DNA of 64,000 bases from Thalassospira lucentensis. GTDB lineage: Bacteria; Pseudomonadota; Alphaproteobacteria; Rhodospirillales; Thalassospiraceae. The DNA lies in NCBI RefSeq assembly GCF_032921865.1, contig NZ_CP136684.1:2701001-2765000 (forward strand), in the 5' to 3' direction. The position numbers and the translations under genes are program-made. Under the pieces are notes generated by a model. It did not search any database. It saw only the letters and a list, made by a program, of their open reading frames with translations, and was not told the DNA's origin. Shown in pieces: positions 1 through 8,838 of the stretch. Position 1 is the first letter of the stretch. Each line of letters opens with the position of its first letter.

Positions 1-1
1 T

Positions 2-1756
2 GTGACCGAAAAACTGTCGGTCGAACGTGCTCTTCGCCGGGCCGAGGAAAAATATCGCGGTATTTTCGAAAATTCCGCCGAAGGGCTTTATCAAAGCCGC
101 CCGCTTGGCGATATCCTGTCGGCCAATCCGGCCTTTGTGTCGATCCTTGGCTATGACAGTGCCGATGAATTGCTGGTGTCACAAAGCGGGTTTTCGCAAT
201 GTTACCTGAACCCGACCAATCGGTTACGTTTGACGGGTAAACTGTTGCGTGACGGCGCGGTTCAGGGTTTTGAAGCCGAAATGCGCCGCCGGGACGGCAA
301 GATCATCTGGGTTGAGGAAAATGCCCGGCTGGTCCGCGATGACAAGGGTGTTCCGGTTCTGATCGAAGGATCGATCACGGATATCACGGATCGAAAACGC
401 AGCGAAGCCCGCATCCAGTTCCTGGCTCATCATGACGGATTGACCGGACTTCCCAACCGAACCCTGTTTCAGGAACGTCTTGCTGCCGCGGTCAAGCGCG
501 GCAAGCATGAAAAGCGCAGTTTTGTGCTGATGCTGTTTGATCTGGATAACTTCAAGGACATCAATGATACGCTAGGGCATCCCATCGGCGACCTACTCTT
601 GCAGGGGGTAGGGGAGCGCATGCGGGTGTGCCTGCGTAATGAAGATGTTGTCGCACGCCTTGGCGGGGATGAATTTGCCGTTCTGATCCATGATCCGGGC
701 ACGGTCGAGGAAGTGACCCTTGTTGCGCAGCGACTGATTGAACGGGTGTCTGAACGCTTCATGCTGGACGGGAACGAGGTGCAGGCATCGACATCGGTCG
801 GGATTTGCATGTTCCCGCAGGACGGGCGCGATGAAAAGGACCTTTTCCGCAATGTCGATCTGGCGCTGTATTGCTCCAAGGCCGAAGGGCGCAACCGGTA
901 TCATTTCTTCGAGCCGCGTTTGCAGGTCGAAGTGCAGGAACGCAAGGCGCTGGAACGTGACCTTAGCCACGCGATTGAAAATGACGAGCTGGAGCTGTTC
1001 TATCAGCCGATCATTGATATCGCGAACCACAAGATCATCGGGATGGAGGCGTTGGTGCGCTGGTTCCATCCATCACGCGGGCAGGTGAGCCCGGTCGATT
1101 TCATTCCCGTGGCCGAACGCATGGGAATCATTGCCGATGTCGGGCGCTGGGTGCTCAATCAGGCCTGCAAACAGACCCGGCAATGGGTCGATGCCGGTTA
1201 TGGCGAACTGACGATTTCGGTCAATCTTTCGCCGCTGGAGCTGGCACGGCACGAGGATCTGATTGAAAGTGTCGGCGATGTTCTGGAACGGTCACGTCTG
1301 AACCCGACCCAGTTGCAGTTTGAAGTCACCGAAAGTGCGGTGATGGATAACCCGCGCGAAGCGGCGATCACACTTGGCATTCTGCGCAATCAGGGGATCC
1401 GGATTGCGATTGATGATTTCGGGACCGGTTATTCATCGCTGGCCTATCTGAAACGGTTCCCGGTCGACAAGATCAAGATCGACCGGTCGTTTATCATTGA
1501 TCTGGACAGTCGCGATGGCAATGCGGCAATCGTGCGCGCGGTGGTCTTCCTGGCGCGGTCATTTGGCATGGCGGTCAATGTCGAGGGGATCGAGACGGAA
1601 ATGCAACTTGAACGCATCGTTTCCGAAGGGGTCGACGAGGTGCAGGGCTTCTATTTCAGCAAGCCAATCCCGGCCAGCGATTTTGAAGTGCTGTTGAAAT
1701 CGAACGTGACCACGCCGTTCGATGTGTCCTTTGGCGGGAACTCGCGGCCGCACTGA
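2..1756 (+). CDS. PAS-GGDEF-EAL c-di-GMP turnover protein (5' partial)
   Basis: This predicted signalling protein both makes and degrades cyclic di-GMP. In the visible 584 residues a PAS domain (about 17-134) is followed by GGDEF (about 137-300) and EAL (about 315-570). The GGDEF motif is intact at 221-225 and is preceded five residues earlier by RNED, a match to the RxxD product-inhibition site. The EAL domain keeps EALVRW, DDFGTGYSS and the NVEGIET glutamate, so both activities look possible. The frame opens with GTG at position 2 inside what reads as a coiled linker, so the real start and perhaps a sensory or membrane domain lie left of the window. No membrane segment is visible. Confidence 0.93.
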   Translation: MTEKLSVERALRRAEEKYRGIFENSAEGLYQSRPLGDILSANPAFVSILGYDSADELLVSQSGFSQCYLNPTNRLRLTGKLLRDGAVQGFEAEMRRRDGKIIWVEENARLVRDDKGVPVLIEGSITDITDRKRSEARIQFLAHHDGLTGLPNRTLFQERLAAAVKRGKHEKRSFVLMLFDLDNFKDINDTLGHPIGDLLLQGVGERMRVCLRNEDVVARLGGDEFAVLIHDPGTVEEVTLVAQRLIERVSERFMLDGNEVQASTSVGICMFPQDGRDEKDLFRNVDLALYCSKAEGRNRYHFFEPRLQVEVQERKALERDLSHAIENDELELFYQPIIDIANHKIIGMEALVRWFHPSRGQVSPVDFIPVAERMGIIADVGRWVLNQACKQTRQWVDAGYGELTISVNLSPLELARHEDLIESVGDVLERSRLNPTQLQFEVTESAVMDNPREAAITLGILRNQGIRIAIDDFGTGYSSLAYLKRFPVDKIKIDRSFIIDLDSRDGNAAIVRAVVFLARSFGMAVNVEGIETEMQLERIVSEGVDEVQGFYFSKPIPASDFEVLLKSNVTTPFDVSFGGNSRPH

Positions 1757-1803
1757 TCATGCAGGCGACCGCATTCCCGGTTTTCAACAGGTTTCGTCCG
1801 TTA

Positions 1804-2448
1804 TCACGCGGCGCGGTGATCCCAGAAATCACCGGCCTTCTGGCGCACGCGATCCCGGTCGATCACGACCGTTAAAGGGCGTGACCGGCTTTTGCGCAGG
1901 ACACCCTGACGACGTAGATCGGCAATCATGCGGCTTGCGGTTTCGGTGGTTGTGGCGATGATGCTGCCCAGCTTGTCGCGTGTCGGTAGAGGGCAGTGAT
2001 CATCCTTGGCACTCCAGAGCAGGAACCGGCAAATCCGGCGCATCGCCGACCCGGTCCCCAGATTGACCTTCCAGTTATAGCCATCGACAACCTCGCGTGC
2101 GAGCAGGCGCAGGATTGCCTGTTGCAGTTCGGGGTTGTTTGTCTGGGCCATGCGAACACGCGCAACCGGAATGCGCATAAGCACCGTCGGTGTCAGGGTT
2201 TCGCTGATCAGTGCCAGACCCGGTTCGACAACGGTCTCAAGTCCGATGAGGTCGCAGGGGCGAAACACGCGGCAGACCTGACGTTCGCCATCTTCGGCAT
2301 AGTGACATTGCATCACAAGGCCCGACAGGATGCGATAAATATATTCGCTGTCCCCTTCGTGATGTCCGATGGCTGTATTGGCCCCCATATCAAGGGCCGG
2401 GTTTTCAGCAAGTTTCTCAAGATGTTTCAAGGCGTCTTCGTTGTTCAT
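1804..2448 (-). CDS. Crp/Fnr-family transcriptional regulator
   Basis: The 214-residue product has an N-terminal cyclic-nucleotide-binding-like beta domain and a C-terminal Crp-type helix-turn-helix, seen in the stretch containing RDKLGSIIATTTETASRMI. The ATG at 2448 was chosen because GGGAG lies just upstream; the frame runs 36 codons further with no better site. The FNR-type N-terminal cysteine cluster is absent, so an oxygen-sensing 4Fe-4S centre is unlikely. The gene lies 108 bases downstream of the PepSY membrane protein on the same strand. The ligand is unknown. Confidence 0.85.
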   Translation of the reverse strand: MNNEDALKHLEKLAENPALDMGANTAIGHHEGDSEYIYRILSGLVMQCHYAEDGERQVCRVFRPCDLIGLETVVEPGLALISETLTPTVLMRIPVARVRMAQTNNPELQQAILRLLAREVVDGYNWKVNLGTGSAMRRICRFLLWSAKDDHCPLPTRDKLGSIIATTTETASRMIADLRRQGVLRKSRSRPLTVVIDRDRVRQKAGDFWDHRAA

Positions 2449-2556
2449 GGGGGAACTCCCGATGGCACAAGGGAGATACGCGGCATCTTGCGGGGTGCCG
2501 CGTATCGACACCAGATCTTTTGTCCGGCCGGGTGGCCGGTTTGCTTTGTCTAACAA

Positions 2557-3942
2557 TCAGGCCGCGCGTAATGCGCGGGCGGGCCGGGCAACAAACAACC
2601 AGTCCAGCAACCAGATCACCAGCATGGATGCACCGACAACCGGGTAAATGATGCCGCCAATCGCAAGGATTGCCGTGACACCGACCAGACTTTTTGTCCT
2701 TCGGGGCAAGGGTGGTACGCCAAGCGATCCGGCAGGGCGGCGTTTCCACCACATAACCCCGCCCGAAACGGCCATAAAGACAATTGCGGCACAGACAATC
2801 ATCAGGAAAATCTGGTTGATCACCCCGTATTCCTGACCAAGATGGACATTGATCGACCATTCCATGATCCGGCCAAAGATGCCGTAATCCTGATATCCCA
2901 TATTGATCAGTGGTCGACCTGAATACTGGTCCAGATGAATGACACGCTGTTGGGACAGGTCATCGGGATAGATTGATGCACTGTAAACACCGGTTTCGCC
3001 ACCTGGCAGTGAAATCGCATAGCCCGGCGCAATGCCAAGTTCCTCGAACTTTGTCACGGCTGCATCAATGCCGATGGGCGTTGGTTTGACACCCCCGGCA
3101 TTTGCGATGCCGTCAACCGACATCGGGATCGGGGCGTTTTCGGTGGTCCAACCGGTTTCGCCAAATGCGTCAATCATCGGCACGGTCGAAAGCGGTACTT
3201 CGACGCGCACACCCGATGGGTAGCCGCTGGGTGTGCCGTTGGCGAATTCGTTGGCATATTTGCCCCAGAACACCGACCAGAACATGCCGGTTGCGGCCAG
3301 AAACACGATAAAGAAGCCAACAAAAATACCGGTTACCGCATGGGCATCGCGCCACCAGCGTCGACGCGCAGGCGTATCGCGCACGGTCAGTACGCCGCCC
3401 GTCTGATCGCCGCGCGGCCACCAAAGGTATGTGCCGGTCGCGACCAGCAGGATGCTCCAGCCCGCGGCAATTTCGATCAGGTAATTTGCAATGGTGCCGA
3501 ATTCGGCCAGGCTGTGGATGCGGCGCACCAGCCACATGATTGTGCCGCGATCAGGCATCGACCCCTGAACCAGTCCTGTATAGGGATCGACATAAACCGA
3601 CCGACGATCACCGCCCGATGTGGCAATAACGATTTCGGTGCTGCGGTCCGGCGAGGCCGGCGTGATGATTTTGACCGGTTTGTCACCAACGAAATAGCGC
3701 ACGGCGTCGACCTGCGTGCTGATCTGAAGCGGCGGTACATCCAGAACATTGACGAATTTCAGATCGGAATAAACCCAGTCATCGATTTCGTCACGGAAAA
3801 GATAGGCCGCACCAGTAACGGCCAGCAGAATCATAAAAGGCAGGACAAAAAGTCCGGCATAGAAATGCCAGCGCCAGACAGCGCGATAGAGGTTGCTTGT
3901 CCCTTTGGGCGCATTTTTGGCATGTGCCGATGTATTTGGCAT
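2557..3942 (-). CDS. PepSY-associated TM helix membrane protein
   Basis: This 461-residue membrane protein belongs to the PepSY-associated TM helix family, often found near iron or copper acquisition genes and proposed to act in ferric-siderophore reduction or periplasmic metal handling. Membrane segments are visible near residues 22-46, 145-170, 190-220, 375-398 and 425-450, with two large periplasmic parts that contain the PepSY-like repeats. GTG (3945) and ATG (3942) are adjacent; ATG was preferred for its spacing from GGGGA. It follows the DUF2946 gene on the same strand. No TonB receptor is adjacent, so the metal substrate is not set by context. Confidence 0.85.
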   Translation of the reverse strand: MPNTSAHAKNAPKGTSNLYRAVWRWHFYAGLFVLPFMILLAVTGAAYLFRDEIDDWVYSDLKFVNVLDVPPLQISTQVDAVRYFVGDKPVKIITPASPDRSTEIVIATSGGDRRSVYVDPYTGLVQGSMPDRGTIMWLVRRIHSLAEFGTIANYLIEIAAGWSILLVATGTYLWWPRGDQTGGVLTVRDTPARRRWWRDAHAVTGIFVGFFIVFLAATGMFWSVFWGKYANEFANGTPSGYPSGVRVEVPLSTVPMIDAFGETGWTTENAPIPMSVDGIANAGGVKPTPIGIDAAVTKFEELGIAPGYAISLPGGETGVYSASIYPDDLSQQRVIHLDQYSGRPLINMGYQDYGIFGRIMEWSINVHLGQEYGVINQIFLMIVCAAIVFMAVSGGVMWWKRRPAGSLGVPPLPRRTKSLVGVTAILAIGGIIYPVVGASMLVIWLLDWLFVARPARALRAA

Positions 3943-4095
3943 CACGATATCCCCAATTCGGTCGCGGGTCTGTTGGAATACAGGCGCATAGGCCGGCCAA
4001 TCCCTACCCGGAACTTAAACAATCTGAAATTGGCCGTGCTGGGTGGTCCGGCGCCAAGAAGGGCAACAGACATCATCCATCAGGCCGGGAGACAG

Positions 4096-4551
4096 TCAGA
4101 CGGGAAAGGGCGGGGCACGCGGTGATGCCGCAATCGGGCAGAAGTCATGCAGGCGTGCCGTGATATGAAGGGCGGTGACCGTATTGGACATCCGCACGCG
4201 ATGGATCAGGGGCAATTCCGGTTCGACGGGCAGGCCGACCGCATGATTGCCAAGGCCGCAAATTGCGCACTGGAAACCTTCATAGGCACTGGAATGGGGG
4301 GATGATCCGCCTTCTTCTGTAGCACCGGCAGGGACGGATATCGTCTTGATGCCATTGGCTGTACAGATGATCAGCGGAATAAAGTTCTGATCGGCGTTGC
4401 TTGCGGCAACGGCCGGTGTATTGGCAAGCGCGACCGGCGCATGCATAAAGCCGAACATCAGGGCATTCGCCAGCAAAAAGCACGCGACAGCAACCGACAG
4501 GCTGCGTCTGAGTGCCGAATATGTCTGGCAGGTTTTGATCACGGCTTTCAA
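4096..4551 (-). CDS. DUF2946 family protein
   Basis: The 151-residue protein has one N-terminal hydrophobic segment (signal or anchor, about residues 17-45) followed by two cysteine-bearing motifs, IICTANG and CAICGLGNH, matching the DUF2946 pattern. Members typically sit beside TonB receptors or PepSY proteins in metal loci and have no proven activity. The start is TTG at 4551, with GTG at 4542 as an alternative; no in-frame ATG precedes the hydrophobic segment. It heads a same-strand series with the PepSY protein and the Crp/Fnr regulator. Confidence 0.7.
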   Translation of the reverse strand: MKAVIKTCQTYSALRRSLSVAVACFLLANALMFGFMHAPVALANTPAVAASNADQNFIPLIICTANGIKTISVPAGATEEGGSSPHSSAYEGFQCAICGLGNHAVGLPVEPELPLIHRVRMSNTVTALHITARLHDFCPIAASPRAPPFPV

Positions 4552-4870
4552 TCCATTCCGGAAAGATACACGCCTTCAATAATCCCTTGAAGACGGGGTG
4601 TCAAAACTTGTTGGTGTGAACCACTTATCACCGATTTTTTATAATCGTTCCTGTAATAATTGAAATCCGTTGGTTTGCCTTGGATACGGGGAAAGGTCGT
4701 CTTGATCTAACGTTCGGAAAGCCCAGGAAATTCCGTCTCCGGTTTACACGGCTTGATCGCCATCATGGCTATCGCGTCCCTCATGATGCTGTTGGCAAAT
4801 AGTTTTCGGCGAAAACCCCGTTTCGGATTAGGCTGTTCATCCTGCTTTGGCCATTCGGGGAGAAGCCGAT
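4552..4870. other. Divergent intergenic region without a gene
   Basis: This 319-base gap separates the minus-strand DUF2946 gene from the plus-strand metal ATPase and must hold both promoters. No tRNA, riboswitch or convincing palindrome was recognised. Its 3' end carries the GGGGAG ribosome-binding site of the ATPase. Confidence 0.5.
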
Positions 4871-6799
4871 ATGCAAGCCGATCAGCCCGGCGGTATGCGA
4901 TTGCACACAAAGCCTTTGTGGTCGGCTGAGCGTGTCAACCGCGCGGTGCTGGCGTTAACCGTGACCGGGATTGTTGCGCATTTTGCCCTGATGCCGATAG
5001 GAATGGCACCGGTTTTCGGGGTTGCGGCAACGGATTGGCCGCTATTTATTCTTTTGGCCTTGGGCGGCGGGGTTTTGCTTTTTGAAATTGCCCAGAAGGT
5101 GCTGCAACGCGATTTCGGGGCGGATTTTCTGGCCGTCATTGCTTTTGTCACCGGTGTTATTCTGGGCGAATATCTGGCGGCGTCGCTAATTATCCTGATG
5201 CTAAGCGGTGGTCAGGTTCTGGAAGCCTTTGCCATGCGAAAGGCGTCATCGGCGCTGAACGCGCTGGCGGATCGCATGCCGACAATCGCGCATCGCAAAG
5301 ACGGTGAAAACATCACCGATATCGGGCTTGATGATATTGCCATCGGCGACCTGATTGCCATTTTTCCCCATGATACCGCCCCGGTGGACGGGGTTGTTGT
5401 GGACGGTCATGGCAGCATGGATGAAAGCTATCTGACCGGGGAACCTTATGTTGTCAACAAGGCACCCGGGGCATCGGTGCTTTCGGGGGCGATCAATGGT
5501 GATGCTGTGCTGGTGGTCCGGGCCGAACGGCGTGCACGTGAGTCGCGCTATGCCCAGATCATGCAGGTGATGCAGGAAGCCGAACAAAAACGCCCGAAAA
5601 TCCGGCGGCTGGGCGACCAGATCGGTGCATGGTTCGCGCCCTTCGCGCTGCTGGTGGCGTTTGCTGCCTGGTATCTAAGCGGCGATGCCGTGCGGTTTCT
5701 GGCGGTTCTTGTCGTGGCAACACCCTGTCCGCTTTTAATTGCCATTCCGATCACGATCATGAGCGCGATTTCCATGGCCGCAAGGCGCGGGATCGTGATC
5801 CGCGATCCGACGGTTCTGGAACGGTTGCCAACCTGCAGAACCGCAATCTTCGATAAGACGGGCACCCTGACTTACGGGCGTCCGGAACTGGTCGAAATCC
5901 TGCCGGCTGCGGGGAACTCGGCCAGCGATGTTCTGCGGCTTGCTGCCAGTCTGGAACGGTATTCGAAACATCCATTGGCGATGGCGGTTCTGGCGGCGGC
6001 GGATGCGCGAAAGCTTGCACTGGGTGATGTGGTACGGGTTTCGGAAAAACCGGGCCAGGGTTTGACCGGTGTAGTTGATGGCCATGAAATTGCGGTGACC
6101 CATCGTAAAAAGCTGATTGCAGGCGATCCGACGATGGCCGATATCCTGCCGCCCAGTGTCAGCGGGCTGGAGTGTGCGATTATGATAGACGGGGCTTATG
6201 GTGCGACCTTTCGTTTTCGCGATAGTCCGCGTTCGGACGGCAAACATTTTGTCGGTCATCTGGCGCCGATCCACCATTTCAAAAAGATCATGCTTTTATC
6301 GGGGGACCGCGAAAGCGAGGTCAGCCACCTTTCGCAATTGCTGGGTATTCAAGAAAGCCTTGCATCGCAAAGCCCGGAACAAAAGGTTGCCATCGTGCGC
6401 CGCGAGGCGGCAAGTGCACCGACGCTTTTCATGGGGGATGGCATTAATGATGCCCCGGCATTGGCGGCGGCAACCGTTGGCATCGCTTTTGGCAAGCACA
6501 GTTCAGTTACCGCCGAGGCCGCAGGTGCCGTGATCCCCGAAAGTTCGCTGCAAACCGTCGATGAACTGTTTCATATCAGTACCGCCATGCGCCGTATTTT
6601 ATTGCAAAGCGTGATTGGCGGTATGGTGTTATCGATCATTGCCATGGGCTTTGCCGCCTTTGGCCTCATCAGCCCGGTGACAGGGGCAATTCTGCAGGAA
6701 GGTATTGATGTTATTGCGATCCTCAATGCTTTGCGCCTTGCACTTGTGCGTAACATCAATGCAGATTTGGTAGGGGATGAGGGCGAGTACAGGCTATAG
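4871..6799 (+). CDS. P1B-type metal-transporting ATPase, TPC motif variant
   Basis: This 642-residue cation pump has the P-type ATPase order: early membrane helices, actuator loop with TGEP (189-192), core TM motif TPCPL (284-288), phosphorylation motif DKTGT (D328), KHPLA nucleotide-binding motif, GDGINDAP hinge motif and a final membrane pair ending in NALR, typical of heavy-metal pumps. There is no N-terminal HMA domain or CxxC. The membrane metal motif is TPC instead of CPC (Cu, Zn/Cd), CPH or SPC, so the metal cannot be named. ATG 4871 is chosen because GGGGAG lies eight bases upstream. An HdeD-like gene follows 36 bases later, probably in the same transcript. Confidence 0.92.
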   Translation: MQADQPGGMRLHTKPLWSAERVNRAVLALTVTGIVAHFALMPIGMAPVFGVAATDWPLFILLALGGGVLLFEIAQKVLQRDFGADFLAVIAFVTGVILGEYLAASLIILMLSGGQVLEAFAMRKASSALNALADRMPTIAHRKDGENITDIGLDDIAIGDLIAIFPHDTAPVDGVVVDGHGSMDESYLTGEPYVVNKAPGASVLSGAINGDAVLVVRAERRARESRYAQIMQVMQEAEQKRPKIRRLGDQIGAWFAPFALLVAFAAWYLSGDAVRFLAVLVVATPCPLLIAIPITIMSAISMAARRGIVIRDPTVLERLPTCRTAIFDKTGTLTYGRPELVEILPAAGNSASDVLRLAASLERYSKHPLAMAVLAAADARKLALGDVVRVSEKPGQGLTGVVDGHEIAVTHRKKLIAGDPTMADILPPSVSGLECAIMIDGAYGATFRFRDSPRSDGKHFVGHLAPIHHFKKIMLLSGDRESEVSHLSQLLGIQESLASQSPEQKVAIVRREAASAPTLFMGDGINDAPALAAATVGIAFGKHSSVTAEAAGAVIPESSLQTVDELFHISTAMRRILLQSVIGGMVLSIIAMGFAAFGLISPVTGAILQEGIDVIAILNALRLALVRNINADLVGDEGEYRL

Positions 6800-6835
6800 T
6801 TGCAACTGGCGTCTTTGAAGCAAAGGAACAGGGTA

Positions 6836-7405
6836 ATGACACTTATCGTGAATGACGGCACGCCGGAAATGCGCGGACTTCTGGAAAAGGGGCGCAAACG
6901 GTTGCGCATCGTCGGACTGGTTTTGCTGGTGCTCGGTATCCTTGCCGTTGCCTTTCCGTTTGCGACCACAATTGCCTTTAAAACCGTGATCGGCTGGTTG
7001 TTTATCATTGGGGCTGTCGGGCACTTTTACGGTGCATGGAATGCCGATACCCCGACACGACGCTGGATCGACATCGTTCAGGGTGTTTTGTTCGGGCTTG
7101 TTGGCGGGTGGCTTGCGTTCTTCCCGCTGACCGGGATTGTGACCCTGACGGTTTTGCTGGCGATCGCCTTTATCCTGCAGGGGGTTCTCGAGCTCGTCAT
7201 GGCGTTTCGGCTCAGCCAGTTTCCCGGTTGGAAATGGATGCTGTTCTCTGGCGGGATTGCCGTACTTGCCGGTATCCTGATATTCGCCGAGCTGCCAAGT
7301 TCGGCCACATGGGCCATAGGGCTTTTGCTGGGTATCAATCTGCTGTCATCAGGTTTCAGTTACCTGATGGTGTCGATGGCGATGGGCAAGGTTTCCGTCC
7401 GCTAG
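6836..7405 (+). CDS. HdeD/DUF308 family membrane protein
   Basis: The 189-residue protein has about six hydrophobic segments after a short charged N-terminus, the layout of the HdeD/DUF308 family, whose founding member is linked to acid resistance in E. coli. ATG 6836 follows an AAAGGAA ribosome-binding site; an upstream in-frame TTG lacks one. It lies just downstream of the metal ATPase, suggesting a shared envelope or metal-stress transcript. The biochemical role is unknown. Confidence 0.85.
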   Translation: MTLIVNDGTPEMRGLLEKGRKRLRIVGLVLLVLGILAVAFPFATTIAFKTVIGWLFIIGAVGHFYGAWNADTPTRRWIDIVQGVLFGLVGGWLAFFPLTGIVTLTVLLAIAFILQGVLELVMAFRLSQFPGWKWMLFSGGIAVLAGILIFAELPSSATWAIGLLLGINLLSSGFSYLMVSMAMGKVSVR

Positions 7406-7415
7406 CCACTGCCGG

Positions 7416-8435
7416 TCATGGATCATGCGGAAAGGCGCCGGGCGCGATCAGTTCAAGGTCAAGTTCCTTCATCACGACCTCAATCGGGGTGATGATGGTT
7501 GTGCCCGGATCGCGTGCGGTACTTTCCGATCCTGCAAACAGCAACCCGACGCAGACATTGTCATCGTCATAAACCAGCGAACCGGAATCACCACCGCGTG
7601 AAAAATCGCCCTGACCCAGCGGTTGGGAAATGATCACCTGATCGACGAAAACCGCGTTTCCGGCTTCGCCGTAATTGACCTGAACGGTGGCATAAAGACC
7701 CTGTATAGATCCCTTGGTATGGCCGGTGGTGCGCCCGGTTTTATGAACTGCCGTGCCAAGGTCGCCATCGCCAAGATTGCGGGTTTTTCCCGGTGTTTCC
7801 GGCCCGATATTCTGCGTGTGCCAGCGGACATATTCGGTCGCGGGTTCAAGCGGTGCGGCAATCGCCGCATCCATACGGTTTTCGGCATTGTCGCGAAAAT
7901 CGATCGGTACAAACCGGGCCAGACCGGCAATAACATCATTCGAATCATGGCCACCATCGGCGATGCCTGGTTGCAGGATGGCATCGCCCGGCCGCGCATC
8001 GTTCGAATTGGCCAGAACATGATTGTTCGACAGGATGACGACCGTGCCGCTAAGCCGGTCACGCATCAATCCGCCCAGGGTTCCGGCGGTGATATCTGCA
8101 TGGCCGATGCTGATGCCGCTGGTGGCCGGACGTTCGCGCGCGGTTAACGGACGGCGCGAGAAGCTTGCTTCCTGCACATCGGTAATGAAATCGACCGTGC
8201 CACCGCTACTGGCGGGGTGCTGTACCAGATTGGGGATGCGGTGCGACAGTGCAAGCTGGCTTGCCGCGATTTTCCGGTTCACGAAAATGACGATGGCAAG
8301 CTCGCCGGTATCAGTGCCCTTGACGGTTTTCCGACCCAGCGAATAACCGTTTATCTCGCCGCGTTCCAGCAGCGGATCGAACTGGTTGGTTTGACGGATG
8401 AAGTCCCGATATTGCGCAAAATTGGCCCGTGTCAT
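7416..8435 (-). CDS. Trypsin-like serine protease, putative
   Basis: The 339-residue protein carries a chymotrypsin-fold triad: His139 in LSNNHVLA, Asp189 in RMDAAIA and Ser284 in GGDSGSLV. It also has the KTGRTTGHTKG segment common in bacterial trypsin-like proteins of this type. Residues 1-100 precede the catalytic domain and resemble a propeptide. No signal peptide is visible, so it may be cytosolic or exported by another route. It ends only 10 bases from the convergent HdeD gene. A small protein encoded just upstream on the same strand resembles the N-terminal part of such proteases. The substrate is unknown. Confidence 0.82.
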   Translation of the reverse strand: MTRANFAQYRDFIRQTNQFDPLLERGEINGYSLGRKTVKGTDTGELAIVIFVNRKIAASQLALSHRIPNLVQHPASSGGTVDFITDVQEASFSRRPLTARERPATSGISIGHADITAGTLGGLMRDRLSGTVVILSNNHVLANSNDARPGDAILQPGIADGGHDSNDVIAGLARFVPIDFRDNAENRMDAAIAAPLEPATEYVRWHTQNIGPETPGKTRNLGDGDLGTAVHKTGRTTGHTKGSIQGLYATVQVNYGEAGNAVFVDQVIISQPLGQGDFSRGGDSGSLVYDDDNVCVGLLFAGSESTARDPGTTIITPIEVVMKELDLELIAPGAFPHDP

Positions 8436-8529
8436 GGTTGGAATTCCCTACTGCTGTTATCACGGCTTGCCCCGGATTATTCCGGCTTTCATCGCCGGTT
8501 TTATTCAGCATGGCAGGGGTTTATGGCAC

Positions 8530-8751
8530 TCAAAAGGCTGTAAAACCCTTGCCTGGAATCAACTCTACGTCGTAGCCGTCAACATCATGGGGAACGCCGT
8601 CTGGCCAGCCGGGACAGGATACATAAACATGAATGCATTGGCGGTCGGGATGGATGCGCGACACACCGGCCGCCACGCCAACCACACCCGAGGCCGCCAT
8701 AACCTCGGCCCGGCAATGTTCTATCGCTTCCTTCAGGGGTGGACGGGACAT
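8530..8751 (-). CDS. Small conserved hypothetical, protease prodomain-like
   Basis: This 73-residue protein has an AAAGGA ribosome-binding site nine bases before its ATG. It begins with a short helix (KEAIEHCRAEVM), continues with VVGVAAGVSRI and a beta-like stretch IHVYV, and ends in VELIPGKGFTAF. That alternation of short Gly/Val strands resembles the segment before the catalytic domain in bacterial trypsin-like proteases, and the neighbouring downstream gene is one. Whether it serves as an inhibitor, chaperone or unrelated protein cannot be told. The family is not firmly recognised. Confidence 0.6.
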   Translation of the reverse strand: MSRPPLKEAIEHCRAEVMAASGVVGVAAGVSRIHPDRQCIHVYVSCPGWPDGVPHDVDGYDVELIPGKGFTAF

Positions 8752-8838
8752 CGGTTTATCCTTTTATGTGTCGGTCCATTTCGCCCTTCGGATATGGGGT
8801 GAAAGGTCGCGTTGGTCAAACGCGCTTTGTCCATGGCC

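Noticed and set aside
1804-2448. Oxygen-sensing FNR identity for the Crp/Fnr regulator
   Set aside because: The N-terminal cysteine cluster needed for the 4Fe-4S centre is missing; the few cysteines lie in the nucleotide-binding domain.
3340-4125. Long plus-strand open frame
   Set aside because: It lies antisense to the PepSY and DUF2946 genes, shows no family features and has Arg/Gln-rich shadow-frame composition.
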